Below are positions 6,681 through 7,977 of a stretch of 7,977 nt of DNA, in pieces. The notes under the pieces were generated by a model, which saw only the letters and a list, made by a program, of their open reading frames with translations, was not told the DNA's origin and searched no databases. The translations under genes and the position numbers were made by a program. The stretch comes from an uncultured Ignavibacteria bacterium (GTDB taxonomy: Bacteria; Bacteroidota; Ignavibacteria; Ignavibacteriales; Ignavibacteriaceae), in contig CALKUG010000187.1 of NCBI GenBank assembly GCA_937996765.1, positions 1 to 7,977 of the forward strand, written 5' to 3'. How positions within the stretch are numbered: position 1 is the first letter of the stretch; the number at the start of each line of letters is the position of its first letter.

Positions 6681-7862
6681 TTACTGTTTCTCTACCTCTA
6701 TTACTTCGGGTTCTTCGTTTTGGCTTTGAGGAGTTATAACGATAGTCCTCGTGCGAACATTACTCTTTTTGCTCTGACGTGATTTATTTAATCTATCCTT
6801 CATGGTTTCGCCCTCTTCTTTGGGTTTTGCATTTTCATAAACAAAGACACCATTCTTGAAGTTACGCAAAACAATTTTGTCCTTATCGTGATGCAGAACG
6901 TAATTAGGTAATAGCGGAATTTTTCCACCGCCACCCGGGGCATCTATAACAAAATGCGGAACGGCTAAACCGCTCGTCCAACCACGGAGATTTTCCATTA
7001 TCTCAAGACCCTTTTCGATGGTGGTCTTAAAGTGTTTTGCACCTTTGGTTTCATCTGCCATGTAGATGTAGTAAGGCCTTACACGCATTCTAAGAAGCTT
7101 TTGCATCAATTCTCTTACGACAGCCGGGTCGTCGTTAACGCCACGCATTAAAACCATCTGGTTCCCAACCGGAACGCCTGCATCTGCTAACATGGTGCAC
7201 GCTTGTATGCTTTCTGGGGTAACTTCCCAAGGATGATTAAAATGCGTATTTACGTAAATAGGGTGATACTTTTTAATCATTTCGGTGAGCTTGGGTGTAA
7301 TGCGCTGTGGCAATACACACGGCATTTTTGTTCCCAAACGAATAATCTCGATGTGGGGAATGGAACGCAGACGCTTGAGAATTTTTTCGAGCATAACATC
7401 GGTAAGCATAAGGGGGTCGCCACCGGAAAGAATTACATCGCGAATTTCAGTATGCTTTTCGAGGTATTGGAAAGCGGATTCCAAATTCTTCATGGAAATT
7501 TTACCCGAATCGCCTACCTTGCGTTTACGCGTACAAAACCTGCAATACAAACCGCATTGTGAAGTAGTTAAAAATAAAGCTCTATCGGGGTAGCGGTGTG
7601 TGATGTTTGGAACAGGACTCATAGCATCTTCTTGCAGAGGGTCTTCTTCGCCATCATAATCATCGAGTTCAATTTCATCGGGTACGCATTGCAACCAAAT
7701 GGGGTCACCCGGGTAGCGAATCAAGCTGAGGTAGTACGGATTAATACGAACCTGAAAAAACTCGTTAAGGTTTTCGGCAACCCTTCTATCCAATCCAAAT
7801 TTATCCACAAGCTGGTCAACGGTGTGCACACTATCTCTAATCAATCGTTGCCAAAGTTCCAT
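6681..7862 (-). CDS. kamA: Lysine 2,3-aminomutase family radical SAM enzyme (KamA)
   Basis: A radical SAM, PLP-dependent aminomutase of 393 residues, predicted to convert L-lysine to L-beta-lysine in the cytoplasm. The N-terminal helical part contains RINPYYLSLI (39-48) and YPDRALFLTTSQCGLYCRFC (91-110). C103, C107 and C110 (Cx3Cx2C) ligate the [4Fe-4S] cluster, and TRKRKVGD follows. DVILSGGDPL (142-151) is the glycine-rich SAM motif. APGGGGKIPL (308-317) carries the PLP lysine K314. D270 (ADETKG) and D307 correspond to D293 and D330 of the clostridial enzyme, which hold the lysine side amine; glutamate mutases have Lys and Asn there. The tail (about 344-393) is charged, has no cysteine and so lacks the zinc site of clostridial KamA. 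The ATG follows AGGA by seven bases and lies nine bases after a GNAT gene stop, implying cotranscription. A role in acetyl-beta-lysine synthesis is more likely than lysine fermentation, but unproven. Confidence 0.92.
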   Translation of the reverse strand: MELWQRLIRDSVHTVDQLVDKFGLDRRVAENLNEFFQVRINPYYLSLIRYPGDPIWLQCVPDEIELDDYDGEEDPLQEDAMSPVPNITHRYPDRALFLTTSQCGLYCRFCTRKRKVGDSGKISMKNLESAFQYLEKHTEIRDVILSGGDPLMLTDVMLEKILKRLRSIPHIEIIRLGTKMPCVLPQRITPKLTEMIKKYHPIYVNTHFNHPWEVTPESIQACTMLADAGVPVGNQMVLMRGVNDDPAVVRELMQKLLRMRVRPYYIYMADETKGAKHFKTTIEKGLEIMENLRGWTSGLAVPHFVIDAPGGGGKIPLLPNYVLHHDKDKIVLRNFKNGVFVYENAKPKEEGETMKDRLNKSRQSKKSNVRTRTIVITPQSQNEEPEVIEVEKQ

Positions 7863-7869
7863 ACCTACG

Positions 7870-7873
7870 TCCT
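7870..7873 (-). promoter_or_regulatory. Shine-Dalgarno AGGA of kamA overlapping the upstream stop codon
   Basis: On the minus strand the sequence AAATAGGACGTAGGTATG joins the GNAT stop (TAG) to the kamA start. AGGA shares two bases with the stop codon and sits seven bases from the ATG. This layout supports both the chosen kamA start and coupled translation of the two genes. Confidence 0.55.
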
Positions 7874-7977
7874 ATTTAAGATTCGTTAATAATATACCAT
7901 AAATGAGCAAATCATCGTTTGCCTTATAAAACTGCGGAATCGTAGCAACGACCGAGAAACCGCATTTATCATAAAAA
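7872..7977 (-). CDS. GNAT-family N-acetyltransferase, C-terminal fragment (gene continues past the window end)
   Basis: A minus-strand frame, open from the window edge to TAG at 7874-7872, encodes the last 34 residues of a protein: FYDKCGFSVVATIPQFYKAN, then a segment starting DDLLIYG and ending TNLK. The pattern FY-x-K-x-GF followed by a hydrophobic strand, an IP-x-FY turn and an acidic DD-hydrophobic-Y end is the usual close of a GNAT acetyltransferase (acetyl-CoA-binding helix and last beta strands, RimI-like type). The acetyl-CoA pyrophosphate loop lies outside the window. It is the upstream neighbour of kamA with a 9-base gap, so both are probably on one transcript. It might acetylate beta-lysine, but the visible end does not resemble what I recall of AblB, so the substrate stays open. 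Confidence 0.75.
   Translation of the reverse strand, partial: FYDKCGFSVVATIPQFYKANDDLLIYGILLTNLK

Noticed and set aside
6681..7862. Glutamate 2,3-aminomutase or EpmB instead of lysine 2,3-aminomutase
   Set aside because: Glutamate mutases carry Lys and Asn where this protein has D270 and D307. EpmB proteins are shorter (about 340 residues), and no EF-P or EpmA gene is nearby.
7203..7889. Plus-strand open frames opposite kamA
   Set aside because: They are antisense to conserved radical SAM coding sequence and show no domain-like pattern or ribosome-binding site.
1..7977. CRISPR arrays, tRNA or rRNA genes, insertion sequences, prophage or defence genes
   Set aside because: No regularly spaced repeats with spacers, RNA gene signatures, transposase or integrase motifs, or terminal inverted repeats were found, and nearly all sequence is occupied by recognised housekeeping genes.

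Overview
The window is a compact, moderately AT-rich bacterial chromosome segment. A chain of six genes runs on the + strand (1-6576) and meets a two-gene minus-strand unit (6681-7977) tail to tail across a 104-base gap. No tRNA, rRNA, CRISPR array, transposase or phage gene is visible. The gene set suggests a Gram-negative member of the Bacteroidota/Chlorobiota/Ignavibacteria (FCB) group. The clues are a WaaE-type LPS-core glycosyltransferase, a secreted thioredoxin-fold protein with the WCGDS motif typical of that group, scarce Shine-Dalgarno sequences, and very tight gene packing. This placement is an inference and no phylogeny was run.

The plus-strand chain holds: the 3' part of a Lon-related ATP-dependent protease with an S16 Ser-Lys dyad; pyruvate kinase (pyk); a radical SAM enzyme of the AmmeMemoRadiSam type (amrS); a family 2 glycosyltransferase resembling LPS-core enzymes; NAD kinase (nadK); and a small exported thioredoxin-like protein. 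Junctions are 4-base overlaps or gaps of 1-3 bases (ATGA, 3 bp, TTGA, GTGA, 1 bp). They are most likely one translationally coupled transcript whose promoter lies upstream of the window. The genes do not form one pathway. They cover protein quality control, the end of glycolysis, NADP supply, envelope sugar transfer and envelope redox or folding, a mixed housekeeping operon.

The convergent gap (6577-6680) holds a run of seven G, a short tandem heptamer array (TGAATAR x4), a second heptamer repeated in the same 7-base period (CCTATGT), and a hairpin followed by a T tract that can serve as the minus-strand terminator.

The minus-strand unit is a KamA-family lysine 2,3-aminomutase preceded, with a 9-base gap, by the C-terminus of a GNAT acetyltransferase that continues beyond the window edge. 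The aminomutase keeps the iron-sulfur cysteines, the PLP lysine and both aspartates that mark lysine rather than glutamate as substrate. It lacks the C-terminal zinc cysteines of the clostridial enzyme and ends in a charged tail. Aminomutase plus acetyltransferase is the logic of N-epsilon-acetyl-beta-lysine (osmolyte) synthesis, so this pair is the most interesting functional lead. I found no clear new multi-gene system; most of the window is recognisable housekeeping.
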